Below, one piece after another: positions 8,233 to 15,661 of a DNA stretch of 42,548 nucleotides. Under the pieces are notes generated by a model. That model had not been told where the DNA came from, did no database searches, and saw only the letters and a list, made by a program, of their open reading frames with translations. Where the stretch lies: assembly GCA_024639885.1 (NCBI GenBank), contig JAHEGD010000006.1, forward strand, positions 1 through 42,548. Direction: 5' to 3'. Every line of letters starts with the position of its first letter. Within the stretch, counting starts at the first letter, position 1. The position numbers and the translations under genes were made by a program. This stretch comes from Porticoccaceae bacterium (lineage in GTDB: Bacteria > Pseudomonadota > Gammaproteobacteria > Pseudomonadales > Porticoccaceae).

Positions 8233-8312
8233 GCCCGTTTAGTGTATCCTCGGCAGCACCTTCATCACCCCGTCATGCGCCGCTTGGCCGCGCTAAAGAG
8301 TGCAAACAGATT

Positions 8313-11063
8313 ATGAGCGACACAGCCCCCCTCGTCTTGGTCGACGGCTCCTCTTACCTCTATCGCGCCTTTCACGCGCTGCCGCCGCTGGTCGCCTCGT
8401 CCGGCCAGCCGACCGGCGCGGTGCGCGGTGTCACTTCGATGCTGCGCGCGCTGCAGCGCGACTACCCGGGCAGCACCATTGCCGTGGTGTTTGACGCCAA
8501 GGGCAAGACTTTTCGCGACGAGCTCTACGGCGATTACAAGTCGCACCGCCCGCGGATGCCGGACGACTTGCGCGCGCAGATCGAGCCGATCCACCAGATC
8601 GTTACCGCGATGGGGCTGCCGATGCTGATTATCGACGGCGTTGAGGCAGACGATGTGATCGGTACACTGGCCCTGCAGGCACAGCGCGAGTCGCTACCGG
8701 TAGTGATCTCGACCGGCGACAAGGATATGGCGCAACTGGTCGGCCCCGGCATTACCCTGGTCAACACCATGAGCAACACGGTGATGGATAGCGACGGCGT
8801 ACGCGAGAAATTTGGTATCGGTCCGGAGCTGATCATCGACTACCTGGCGCTGATCGGCGACAAGTCGGACAACATCCCCGGCGTACCGGGGGTTGGCGAA
8901 AAGACCGCACTGGCGCTATTGCAGCAGCTCGGTGGGCTCGATGCGATCTACGCCGACCTGCCAAAAGTGGCCGAGCTAGAGTTTCGCGGCGCCAAAAAGA
9001 TGCCCGACAAGCTTGCCGAACACCGCGAAGTCGCCTACCTCTCCTACCTGCTGGCGACCATCAAGGTGGATGTCGAGCTAGAGCAGAGCGCCGCGCAGCT
9101 GCGCAACGCCAGCGCCGACCGCGACGCGCTGTTGGCGCTGTTTACCGCGCTGGAGTTCAAGAGCTGGAGCGCCGAGCTGAGCGGCGGCCAGAGCGCTGCC
9201 AGCGGTAAGCCGGAGCAGGGCGCGCTGCTCGTCGCGCCGCCGCCAGCGGCCGCCCCGCTACAGGTAGAGACGGTGCTCAGCGAGCAGCAGCTGGCACAGT
9301 GGGTGGCGCGGCTGAGCGACGCCGAGCTGTTTGCGGTCGATACCGAGACCACCAGTCTCAACTACATGCAGGCGCAGTTGGTCGGCCTGTCGCTGGCGGT
9401 CGAGCCGGGCAGCGCCTGCTATATTCCGTTTGGCCACGACTACCTCGGCGCACCGCCCCAGCTGAGTCGCGACACCGTGCTGAGCGCGCTGCGGCCGCTG
9501 CTGGAGGACCCGGCGCGGGCCAAAGTCGGCCAAAACATCAAGTACGACATGAGTGTGCTGGCCGAGCACGGCGTCGCCCTGGCCGGCGTTAAATTTGACA
9601 CCATGCTCGAGTCCTATGTGCTCGATTCAGTCGGCAGCCGCCACGACATGGACAGCCTCGCCCAGCACTATCTCAACCAGACCACTACCGCGTTTAGCGA
9701 TATCGCCGGCAAAGGTGCCGGCCAGCTCACCTTCAACCAGATTGCGCTTGAGCAGGCTGCCCCGTACGCCGCCGAGGATGCCGACGTCACGCTGCGGCTA
9801 CACCAGCAGCTTTGGCCGGCGATCGAAAAAGAGCCGGCCCTGCGTACTCTGTTCGAGACCATTGAGCTGCCGCTGGTGGCGGTGCTGTCAAAGATAGAGC
9901 GCAACGGCGCGCTAATTGACTGCCAGCAGCTGGCCGCCCAGAGCGCCGAGTTGAGCGCGCGTATCGCCGAGCTGCAGGACCAAGCGTGGGAGCTGGCCGG
10001 CCAAGAGTTCAACCTCGCCTCGCCCAAGCAGCTGGGCGAGATACTGTTTGAAAAACTCAATATCCCGGTGCTCAAGAAGACCGCCAAAGGGGCCGCCTCG
10101 ACCAAGGAAGAGGTGCTCGCCGAGCTCGCGGTAGATTACCCGCTGCCTAAAGTCATTCTCGAGCACCGCGGGCTCGCCAAGTTGAAGTCGACCTACACCG
10201 ACAAACTGCCGAGCATGGTCGACCCAACCAGCGGCCGCCTGCACACCTCCTACCACCAGGCCGGCACTGCCACTGGCCGGCTGTCGTCGTCTGACCCCAA
10301 TCTGCAAAATATACCGATCCGCACTGAAGAGGGCCGACGGGTGCGCAAGGCGTTTGTGGCCGCCCCCGGCAGCGTGCTGATGGCCGCCGATTACTCGCAG
10401 ATTGAGCTGCGGATTATGGCCGAGCTGTCTGCTGACCCCGGTCTGTGCAGCGCCTTCGAGCAGGGGTTGGACATCCACAGCGCGACCGCCGCCGAGGTGT
10501 TTGCTGTCGGCTTGGATGGGGTTACCAGTGACATGCGGCGCAGCGCCAAGGCGATTAACTTTGGGCTCATTTATGGCATGTCGGCGTTCGGTCTCGCCCG
10601 CCAGTTACAGATCGGTCGCAAGCAGGCCCAAGAGTATATCGACCTCTATTTTGAGCGTTTCGCGGGCGTACAGGCGTTTATGAACAACACCCGCAGCGCC
10701 GCCGCCGAGTCCGGTTATGTTGAGACGCTGTTCGGTCGCCGCCTCTATCTGCCCGAGATCAACGACCGTAACGCGATGCGCCGCCAAGCCGCCGAGCGCA
10801 CCGCGATCAACGCCCCGCTGCAGGGCAGCGCCGCGGACTTAATCAAAAAAGCGATGATTGAAGTGGACCGGTGGCTGAGCCGCGAACAGCTGGCCAGCAA
10901 AATGATCATGCAGGTACACGACGAGCTCGTGCTGGAGGTGCCGCAAGCCGAAGTAGAGCAGGTGAGCGCCGGCTTGCGCGCGATTATGGAGGGCGCTGCA
11001 GCGCTCAAAGTACCGCTTATCGTTGACATTGGCATTGGTGACAGCTGGGATGAGGCGCACTAA
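8313..11063 (+). CDS. polA: DNA polymerase I
   Basis: This 916-residue enzyme performs nick translation, Okazaki fragment maturation and repair synthesis. All three domains appear. The 5' nuclease (about 1-300) begins L-V-D-G-S-S-Y-L-Y-R-A-F-H-A-L and contains V-E-A-D-D-V-I-G-T. The 3'-5' exonuclease (about 330-520) keeps its acidic residues in F-A-V-D-T-E-T-T-S. The polymerase (about 520-916) has A-A-D-Y-S-Q-I-E-L-R near 692, the O-helix R-R-S-A-K-A-I-N-F-G-L-I-Y-G and V-H-D-E-L near 867. Length is normal. It is followed by the sRNA-bearing polA-engB interval. Confidence 0.97.
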   Translation: MSDTAPLVLVDGSSYLYRAFHALPPLVASSGQPTGAVRGVTSMLRALQRDYPGSTIAVVFDAKGKTFRDELYGDYKSHRPRMPDDLRAQIEPIHQIVTAMGLPMLIIDGVEADDVIGTLALQAQRESLPVVISTGDKDMAQLVGPGITLVNTMSNTVMDSDGVREKFGIGPELIIDYLALIGDKSDNIPGVPGVGEKTALALLQQLGGLDAIYADLPKVAELEFRGAKKMPDKLAEHREVAYLSYLLATIKVDVELEQSAAQLRNASADRDALLALFTALEFKSWSAELSGGQSAASGKPEQGALLVAPPPAAAPLQVETVLSEQQLAQWVARLSDAELFAVDTETTSLNYMQAQLVGLSLAVEPGSACYIPFGHDYLGAPPQLSRDTVLSALRPLLEDPARAKVGQNIKYDMSVLAEHGVALAGVKFDTMLESYVLDSVGSRHDMDSLAQHYLNQTTTAFSDIAGKGAGQLTFNQIALEQAAPYAAEDADVTLRLHQQLWPAIEKEPALRTLFETIELPLVAVLSKIERNGALIDCQQLAAQSAELSARIAELQDQAWELAGQEFNLASPKQLGEILFEKLNIPVLKKTAKGAASTKEEVLAELAVDYPLPKVILEHRGLAKLKSTYTDKLPSMVDPTSGRLHTSYHQAGTATGRLSSSDPNLQNIPIRTEEGRRVRKAFVAAPGSVLMAADYSQIELRIMAELSADPGLCSAFEQGLDIHSATAAEVFAVGLDGVTSDMRRSAKAINFGLIYGMSAFGLARQLQIGRKQAQEYIDLYFERFAGVQAFMNNTRSAAAESGYVETLFGRRLYLPEINDRNAMRRQAAERTAINAPLQGSAADLIKKAMIEVDRWLSREQLASKMIMQVHDELVLEVPQAEVEQVSAGLRAIMEGAAALKVPLIVDIGIGDSWDEAH

Positions 11064-11117
11064 CCCATTGAAATAATTGCAAAAAATAAAATTATTACGG
11101 CTTTTTATCAAATAGTT

Positions 11118-11145
11118 GGAACTAAAGTGTTGCGGCGGCCTCAAA
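11118..11145 (+). promoter_or_regulatory. Sigma-E/AlgU-like promoter of sRNA copy 1
   Basis: GGAACTA and TCAAA are separated by 16 bp. This fits the extracytoplasmic sigma-E/AlgU consensus (GAACTT, about 16 bp, TCnnA). The same GGAACTA-N16-TCAAA arrangement precedes the second copy, while the spacers differ between copies, which suggests selection on the promoter boxes. Confidence 0.6.
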
Positions 11146-11149
11146 GGAT

Positions 11150-11235
11150 ACAGTGATTGTGATTGATTGCTTGTATTCTCCCCCAACTAAGCTATTTAAA
11201 GCTAACCCCAGCCGCCTTGGTCTGGGGTTTTTTTT
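11150..11235 (+). ncRNA. Putative ErsA/Spot 42-locus small RNA, copy 1
   Basis: This is a probable small RNA of about 85 nt; the start is inferred from the promoter and the end from the terminator. It opens with CAGTGATTGTGATTGATTGC, identical in copy 2. Next comes a C-rich stretch (CTCCCCC) that could pair with Shine-Dalgarno sequences, then an AT-rich linker. It ends in the hairpin CCCCAG...CTGGGG (11206-11227) followed by eight Ts. The position directly after polA and before engB is that of Spot 42 in enterics and of the sigma-22-dependent ErsA in Pseudomonas. Homology to ErsA is inferred from locus, promoter and layout; I cannot align them here. Confidence 0.6.
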
Positions 11236-11409
11236 GCCTGTTCGATGTGGCGAGAATGTATTCTCCGCCTTCACCCAGCGAGCCAAGCTATTAAAAGCTA
11301 ACCCCAGCCACCTTGGTCTGGGGTTTTTTTTGCCTGTTCGATGTGGCGAGAATGTATTCTCCGCCTTCACCCAGCGAGCTAAGCTAACCCCAGCCACCTT
11401 GGTCTGGGT
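11199..11409 (+). repeat. 96-bp tandem repeat derived from the sRNA 3' half
   Basis: A unit containing AAGCTAACCCCAGCC, the CTTGGTCTGGGG hairpin, a T-run, the inverted repeat GAGAAT-GT-ATTCTC and CACCCAGCGAG occurs about 2.3 times. The period is 96 bp, then 86 bp where ten bases are lost. The third terminator lacks its T-run and runs into the REP-like element. The units keep the TGTATTCTCC and terminator parts of the sRNA but not its 5' end or promoter. Confidence 0.85.
11302..11331 (+). terminator. Second, duplicated intrinsic terminator
   Basis: CCCCAG...CTGGGG followed by eight Ts, a copy of the sRNA terminator within the second tandem unit. It would stop read-through from sRNA copy 1. 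Confidence 0.75.
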
Positions 11410-11431
11410 GATGTCGTGGCAAACCCATCAC

Positions 11432-11668
11432 CGTCATCCCGGCCTTGAGCCGGGATCTTAACTAGAGCATCGCTGCACTCGCAGGGTATCAAGCGCGGCC
11501 GGCGCTTGGCGGGCTGGGACTGTCTCCCGCAGGGACACCGGGAGCCGAGCCTGCAGGGATGGATTCACGGCGTCTCTCAGCACCCAGCGGCGGCTGAGCC
11601 AAAAGGTGGGCAGTGTGCCAACCCGAAAAAGATCCCGGATCACGCGCTGCGCGCTGTCCGGGATGACG
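11432..11668. repeat. 237-bp REP-doublet / MITE-like element
   Basis: The left end CGTCATCCCGG...CCGGGATCTT (11432-11459, itself a hairpin) is matched in inverted order by AAGATCCCGG...CCGGGATGACG at the right end (11629-11668). The ends are therefore nested inverted repeats. The interior holds further imperfect palindromes and a CCTGCAGGGATGGATTCACGG segment of a kind that recurs between genes in gammaproteobacteria. There is no credible coding frame or transposase, so it would be non-autonomous. Confidence 0.7.
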
Positions 11669-11834
11669 TTTGTTGGAGGGCTGCGCGCTGTCCGGGATGA
11701 CGTTTGTTGGAGGGCTGCGCGTTGTCCGGGATGACGTTTGTTGGAGGGCTGCGCGCTGTCCGGGATGACGTTTGTTGGAGGGCTGCGCGCTGTCCGGGAT
11801 GACGTTTGTTGGAGCGCTGCGCGCCGTCCTGCAT
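11645..11834. repeat. 34-bp minisatellite, five units
   Basis: Five head-to-tail units contain GCTGCGCGCTGTCCGGGATG followed by ACGTTTGTTGGAG (units begin at 11645, 11679, 11713, 11747 and 11781). A degenerate sixth follows. Units are nearly identical (one C-to-T in the third), so the expansion is recent. The unit includes the right end of the adjacent REP-like element. The period is not a multiple of three, so frames through it are not genes. Confidence 0.9.
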
Positions 11835-11884
11835 CACGCCGCCTGCGCGCGGGTCTATTCTTTTAGAAAAAACGGTAACCGATG

Positions 11885-11912
11885 GGAACTATCTTTAAAA
11901 GGTGGGCTCAAA
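11885..11912 (+). promoter_or_regulatory. Sigma-E/AlgU-like promoter of sRNA copy 2
   Basis: GGAACTA, 16 bp, TCAAA: the same boxes and spacing as before copy 1, with an unrelated spacer sequence. Confidence 0.6.
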
Positions 11913-11916
11913 AGTA

Positions 11917-12000
11917 ACAGTGATTGTGATTGATTGCTGATATCCCCCCTAACTGAGCTAGTTAAAGCTAACCCCAGCCACTTGGACTGGGGTTTTTTTT
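11917..12000 (+). ncRNA. Putative ErsA/Spot 42-locus small RNA, copy 2
   Basis: This is a second, diverged copy of the small RNA, about 84 nt. Its first ~22 bases match copy 1. The C-rich stretch is ATCCCCCC rather than CTCCCCC and the linker differs at several positions (AACTGAGCTAGTTAAAGC). The terminator CCCCAG...CTGGGG plus eight Ts is kept, with loop changes. It ends 37 bp before the stop of the convergent engB gene, so its terminator may also limit transcription into engB. The conserved 5' end, stem and promoter with drifted linkers argue for two functional genes rather than a dead copy. Confidence 0.6.
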
Positions 12001-12037
12001 ACTTAGTACAAAGTGGCAGGCCAGCACCGCGGGCCGC

Positions 12038-12736
12038 TTACAGCTCGGTGGGCACCCGGCGGCGCTCGGCCTCGTCGCGGTGGTCGTCATCGGCCGACTC
12101 ATCGGCGTCGTCGGGCTGGTCGCTATCATCGCCGAGCCAGCTGTTGAGTACCGCCTCGAGCTGCTCTAGCCCCTGTTTTTTTAACGACGAAAAAGTCTGC
12201 ACCGAGAACAGCTCGTCGCTGCTATCGAGCGCGCTGAGAAATTTGCTGACCTGTAGCATTGAAGCCTGCGCCGGGCCGCGCTTGAGCTTGTCCGACTTGG
12301 TCAGCAGTACGTGGACCGGTAGATCGGCCTGCAGGGCCCAGCGCAGCATCTGCTCATCGTAAGATTGCAGCGGATGGCGGATATCCATCAGCAGAATAAG
12401 CCCGGCCAGCGACTGGCGCTGCTGCAGGTACTCGGCGAGGTGTTGGTCCCAGCGCTTCTTCATTGCCAGCGGTACCTTGGCAAAGCCGTAGCCGGGCAGA
12501 TCGACAATGCGCTGGTGGTCGCTGAGCGAGAAGTGGTTGATCAGCTGGGTGCGCCCGGGGGTTTTACTGATCCGCGCCATGCCTTTGTTGCGGGTTAGCG
12601 TGTTGATGGCGCTCGACTTGCCGGCGTTGGAGCGGCCGGCAAAGGCGACCTCGCGGCCCTCGTCGGCTGGGCACTGAGCGAGCGTTGGCGCGCTGAGTAG
12701 AAACTGTGTTGCCTGAAAATTCAGTGCGGGGGCCAT
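12038..12736 (-). CDS. engB: Ribosome biogenesis GTPase EngB/YsxC
   Basis: This 232-residue GTPase is needed for assembly of the large ribosomal subunit. G1 is G-R-S-N-A-G-K-S-S (34-42), the G2 threonine lies in K-T-P-G-R-T-Q (58-64), G3 is D-L-P-G-Y-G (79-84), and G4 is T-K-S-D (146-149). I chose the ATG at 12736 (M-A-P-A-L-N-F) because it aligns with the E. coli protein start; a frame-open ATG at 12763 would add nine residues. The last 30 residues are an unusually acidic tail (D-D-S-D-Q-P-D-D-A-D-E-S-A-D-D-D). It follows polA in convergent orientation, the Pseudomonas order. Confidence 0.95.
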   Translation of the reverse strand: MAPALNFQATQFLLSAPTLAQCPADEGREVAFAGRSNAGKSSAINTLTRNKGMARISKTPGRTQLINHFSLSDHQRIVDLPGYGFAKVPLAMKKRWDQHLAEYLQQRQSLAGLILLMDIRHPLQSYDEQMLRWALQADLPVHVLLTKSDKLKRGPAQASMLQVSKFLSALDSSDELFSVQTFSSLKKQGLEQLEAVLNSWLGDDSDQPDDADESADDDHRDEAERRRVPTEL

Positions 12737-12795
12737 GGCGATCTCTTTGGGTAAGCGGGGCACTCTGGCGGCCGCACAATTGATCGCGGCACGGC

Positions 12796-12825
12796 TTTAG
12801 GAATGGCTCAACTATGGTATATAAT
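12796..12825 (+). promoter_or_regulatory. Probable promoter of the cytochrome c4 gene
   Basis: A perfect TATAAT (12820-12825) follows TTTAGG at 18 bp, a weak -35 match. It lies about 67 bp before the ATG and is divergent from engB. Confidence 0.45.
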
Positions 12826-12892
12826 GCGGCGGCTTTTTAGCCGGGCACTGCGGGTGCCTATATTCTAGCGGAATGCGTAAGTGGGAATAACC

Positions 12893-13561
12893 ATGAAGAC
12901 AAAATTTTTAACTCTCGTCGCCGCCGTCGCCGGCACCCTGTTCGCTCTGGCCGCGGGCCCTGCATCTGCAGCTATCTACCCGGCCGGCAACTCGGCCGCC
13001 GGTGAGGCGCAAGTCGCCAGCTGTGCCGGCTGCCACGGTATGGACGGCAACAGCGCCATGGGCGCCTTCCCCAAGCTGGCTGGCTTGGGTGAAAAATACC
13101 TCACCAAGCAGCTGATGGATATTCGTGATGGCAAGCGGGTGATCGTCGAGATGACCGGCCAGCTCAATGGCAAAAGCGACCAAGACCTCGCCGACATGGC
13201 GGCGTTCTACGACAGCCAGGGCCGCCAACTGTCGGGCTCGAAGCAGATTGAGCTGATCGGCAGCAGCATAAGCGGCGACGAGGCAATTGCGTTTGGCGCG
13301 TCACTCTACCGCGGTGGCAATGTCGATGTTGGTATTCCATCGTGCACCGGCTGTCACGCCCCCAACGGCGCCGGCAATGAGCCGGCTGGCTACCCGGCGC
13401 TGGGCGGCCAGCATGCCGACTACATCGCCAAGCAGCTGCGCCAGTTCCGCGATGGCCTGCGCCACAACGACGGTGAAGCTAAAGTGATGCGCGGCGTGGC
13501 TGAGCGCATGAGCAACCGCGAGATCGATGCACTGGCCAACTACATCGCCGGCCTCCACTAA
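12893..13561 (+). CDS. Diheme cytochrome c4
   Basis: This is a 222-residue periplasmic electron carrier with two class I cytochrome domains. A signal peptide (about residues 1-27, ending A-S-A) is followed by the first heme site C44-A-G-C-H48 and the second C151-T-G-C-H155. Each domain has a later methionine that may serve as axial ligand (M-T-G-Q in the first, K-V-M-R-G in the second). It likely passes electrons from the bc1 complex to terminal oxidases such as the one encoded at the start of the window. The ATG at 12893 follows GTGGGA; an upstream GTG would add four residues before the signal peptide. It is followed by a terminator and then dsbA. Confidence 0.93.
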   Translation: MKTKFLTLVAAVAGTLFALAAGPASAAIYPAGNSAAGEAQVASCAGCHGMDGNSAMGAFPKLAGLGEKYLTKQLMDIRDGKRVIVEMTGQLNGKSDQDLADMAAFYDSQGRQLSGSKQIELIGSSISGDEAIAFGASLYRGGNVDVGIPSCTGCHAPNGAGNEPAGYPALGGQHADYIAKQLRQFRDGLRHNDGEAKVMRGVAERMSNREIDALANYIAGLH

Positions 13562-13577
13562 GCGGCTGGCGTTGAGT

Positions 13578-13607
13578 AAAAGGGGCGGCCGTTGGTCGCC
13601 CTTTTTT
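13578..13607 (+). terminator. Intrinsic terminator after cytochrome c4
   Basis: GGGCGGCC-GTT-GGTCGCCC with one G-T pair, followed by six Ts. Confidence 0.85.
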
Positions 13608-13681
13608 GTGGCCGAGTTTATACTGCCCCAAGGCGCCGCCGGCGCTGTCCTCACTACCAGATACCCATCGTAGGAGTCTTT

Positions 13682-14338
13682 ATGAAAAATTTATTTAAAC
13701 CCGTTGGCGCGCTGTTGCTGGCGCTGCTGTTGGCGCCGATGGCAAGTGCCGCCGAGCGCTACCAGGCCGGTGTCGACTACGAGTTGCTGCCGCAAGCAGT
13801 GCGCACCGCCAACCCGGCACTGGTCGAGGTCAATGAAATTTTCTCCTACCACTGTGGCCACTGCTTTGATTTTGAGCAGCCGATGCACGAGTGGAGCAAA
13901 AGCCTGCCCGACGGGGTCGATCTGCAGCGCACCCCGGCGCCGTGGCAGCCAGCGCTCGAGCCTCTCGCACGCGCCTACTACAGTGCCATTGCGCTGGGCG
14001 TCTTGGAGCAGACTCACATCGCCGTGTTTGAGGCCTACCATATCAAGAAGAGCTTGGTGCTTGGTGGTCGCGGTCTAAAGGCCGATGACTTCGCCGAGGT
14101 TTTTGCCGACGCCGGCGTCTCGCCAGAGAAGCTGGCCAGTGTATTTAACTCGTTCGGTGTCACCAGCTTGGTCAACCAGGCCAAATCGCGAATCCGCGCC
14201 TACCGCACCCAGGGTACGCCCGAACTGGTAGTCAACGGCAAATACCGCGTCACCCTGCAAAAAACCAAAAGCTTTGACGGCATGCTGGCGGTGGCCCGCT
14301 TCCTGGTCGAAAAAGAGCTGGCGGCCCAGGCCAACTGA
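13682..14338 (+). CDS. dsbA: Thiol:disulfide interchange protein DsbA
   Basis: This 218-residue periplasmic oxidase introduces disulfide bonds into secreted proteins. A signal peptide (1-23, ending A-S-A) precedes a thioredoxin fold with the active site C58-G-H-C61 in F-S-Y-H-C-G-H-C-F-D-F. The cis-proline loop is G-T-P-E-L-V-V near the C-terminus. The insertion of helices between these elements is of normal size. A GGAG ribosome-binding site sits before the ATG at 13682; the frame is open upstream but has no other credible start. Its place after cytochrome c4 is conserved in Pseudomonas. Confidence 0.95.
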   Translation: MKNLFKPVGALLLALLLAPMASAAERYQAGVDYELLPQAVRTANPALVEVNEIFSYHCGHCFDFEQPMHEWSKSLPDGVDLQRTPAPWQPALEPLARAYYSAIALGVLEQTHIAVFEAYHIKKSLVLGGRGLKADDFAEVFADAGVSPEKLASVFNSFGVTSLVNQAKSRIRAYRTQGTPELVVNGKYRVTLQKTKSFDGMLAVARFLVEKELAAQAN

Positions 14339-14380
14339 GCCGCAGCGCGGCGGTTATAACGGCCGCCAATCTCCTCTATA

Positions 14381-14410
14381 GCGGGCGCAGTCAGCGCCCG
14401 CTCTTTATTT
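14381..14410 (+). terminator. Probable terminator after dsbA
   Basis: A perfect 8-bp stem GCGGGCGC-AGTCA-GCGCCCGC followed by the T-rich CTTTATTT. Confidence 0.65.
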
Positions 14411-14497
14411 GCACCGCACCCGGCAGTAGAATTGGCGCCCTTTTATTGTGCCGTGCCCGCCTCTGCCGCGCGCCCGCCCCCAACGAGATCGACCGCT

Positions 14498-15613
14498 ATG
14501 AAGCCAGCTGTTAAACCAGCCAACCCCAATTTCTCTTCAGGCCCCTGCTCCAAGCGGCCCGGTTATACGCTCGACCAGCTCGATGTTGCCACGCTCGGTC
14601 GCTCGCACCGCTCGTCTGTTGGCAAGCAGGCACTCGGTCGCGCCTGTGCCGATACCGCCAAGCTGCTCGGCCTGCCAGAGGGCTACCGGGTCGGTGTAGT
14701 GCCCGCATCAGATACCGGTGCGGTAGAGATGGCGATGTGGTCGCTGCTCGGCGAGCGGCCGGTCGACGTGCTGTCGTGGGAGTCGTTTGGTGCCGGCTGG
14801 GCGACCGATATCGTCAAACAGCTGAAGTTAGACAATGTTCGCAGTATCACCGCCGACTACGGCCAGCTGCCCGATCTGGCCAGCGTCAACTGCGACCACG
14901 ACGTGGTGTTTACCTGGAACGGCACCACCTCGGGGGTGCGCGTGCCAGACGGCGACTGGATCAGCGATGACCGCGCCGGGCTGACTATCTGTGATGCCAC
15001 CTCAGCGGTGTTTGCCATGCAGCTGCCTTGGGAAAAGCTCGATGTGGTCACCTACAGCTGGCAGAAGGTACTCGGCGGTGAGGGCGCCCACGGTATGTTG
15101 ATTCTCAGCCCGCGCGCGGTAGAGCGGCTGGAGAGCTACACCCCGGCCTGGCCACTGCCAAAAATTTTCCGCATGACCAAAGGTGGCAAGCTGATCGAGG
15201 GTATTTTCCGCGGCGAGACCATCAACACCCCGTCGATGCTCTGCGTAGCCGACTACCTCGACGCTCTGGACTGGGTCGCCGAGATCGGTGGCCAAGACGC
15301 TGCCATCGCGCGCTCGCAGGCCAATTTGGCCGCTATCGAAACGTTTGTCGACAGCCGCGACTGGATCCATTTTCTCGCCGCAGAGCCGACCCAGCGCTCC
15401 AACACCAGTGTCTGTTTGACCCTGGATATGAGCGAAGAGGCGGTCAAGCAGCTGGTTAAACTGCTTGACAGCGAGGCGGTCGCCTACGATATCGGCGCCT
15501 ACCGCGACGCACCGGCGGGGCTGCGCTTGTGGTGTGGTGCCACGGTCGAGACTGCCGACATCGAAGCGCTGCTGCCTTGGATCGAGTGGGGCTACCAGCA
15601 ACTCGCCGGCTGA
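14498..15613 (+). CDS. serC: Phosphoserine aminotransferase, alphaproteobacterial/archaeal type
   Basis: This is a 371-residue PLP enzyme for the second step of serine synthesis, converting 3-phosphohydroxypyruvate and glutamate to phosphoserine. The N-terminal [12 protein letters not shown] and the PLP-lysine region [10 protein letters not shown] (K about residue 190) match the subgroup found in alphaproteobacteria and methanogens, not the shorter E. coli SerC. The ATG at 14498 is chosen because homology begins soon after it (A-N-P-N-F-S-S-G-P); the frame extends back to 14432 without conservation. serA follows after 48 bp, so the two probably share a transcript. Confidence 0.85.
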   Translation: MKPAVKPANPNFSSGPCSKRPGYTLDQLDVATLGRSHRSSVGKQALGRACADTAKLLGLPEGYRVGVVPASDTGAVEMAMWSLLGERPVDVLSWESFGAGWATDIVKQLKLDNVRSITADYGQLPDLASVNCDHDVVFTWNGTTSGVRVPDGDWISDDRAGLTICDATSAVFAMQLPWEKLDVVTYSWQKVLGGEGAHGMLILSPRAVERLESYTPAWPLPKIFRMTKGGKLIEGIFRGETINTPSMLCVADYLDALDWVAEIGGQDAAIARSQANLAAIETFVDSRDWIHFLAAEPTQRSNTSVCLTLDMSEEAVKQLVKLLDSEAVAYDIGAYRDAPAGLRLWCGATVETADIEALLPWIEWGYQQLAG

Positions 15614-15661
15614 GCCGAGCCAACTATTTACCGCCGCACTGCGGCCAGATGGGATTAAACC

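Noticed and set aside
11645-11834. CRISPR array
   Set aside because: The units are head to tail without unique spacers, and no cas genes are present.
11640-11837. Open frames through the 34-bp repeats on both strands
   Set aside because: They arise from the repeat, whose period is not a multiple of three. They have no ribosome-binding site and no resemblance to a protein family.
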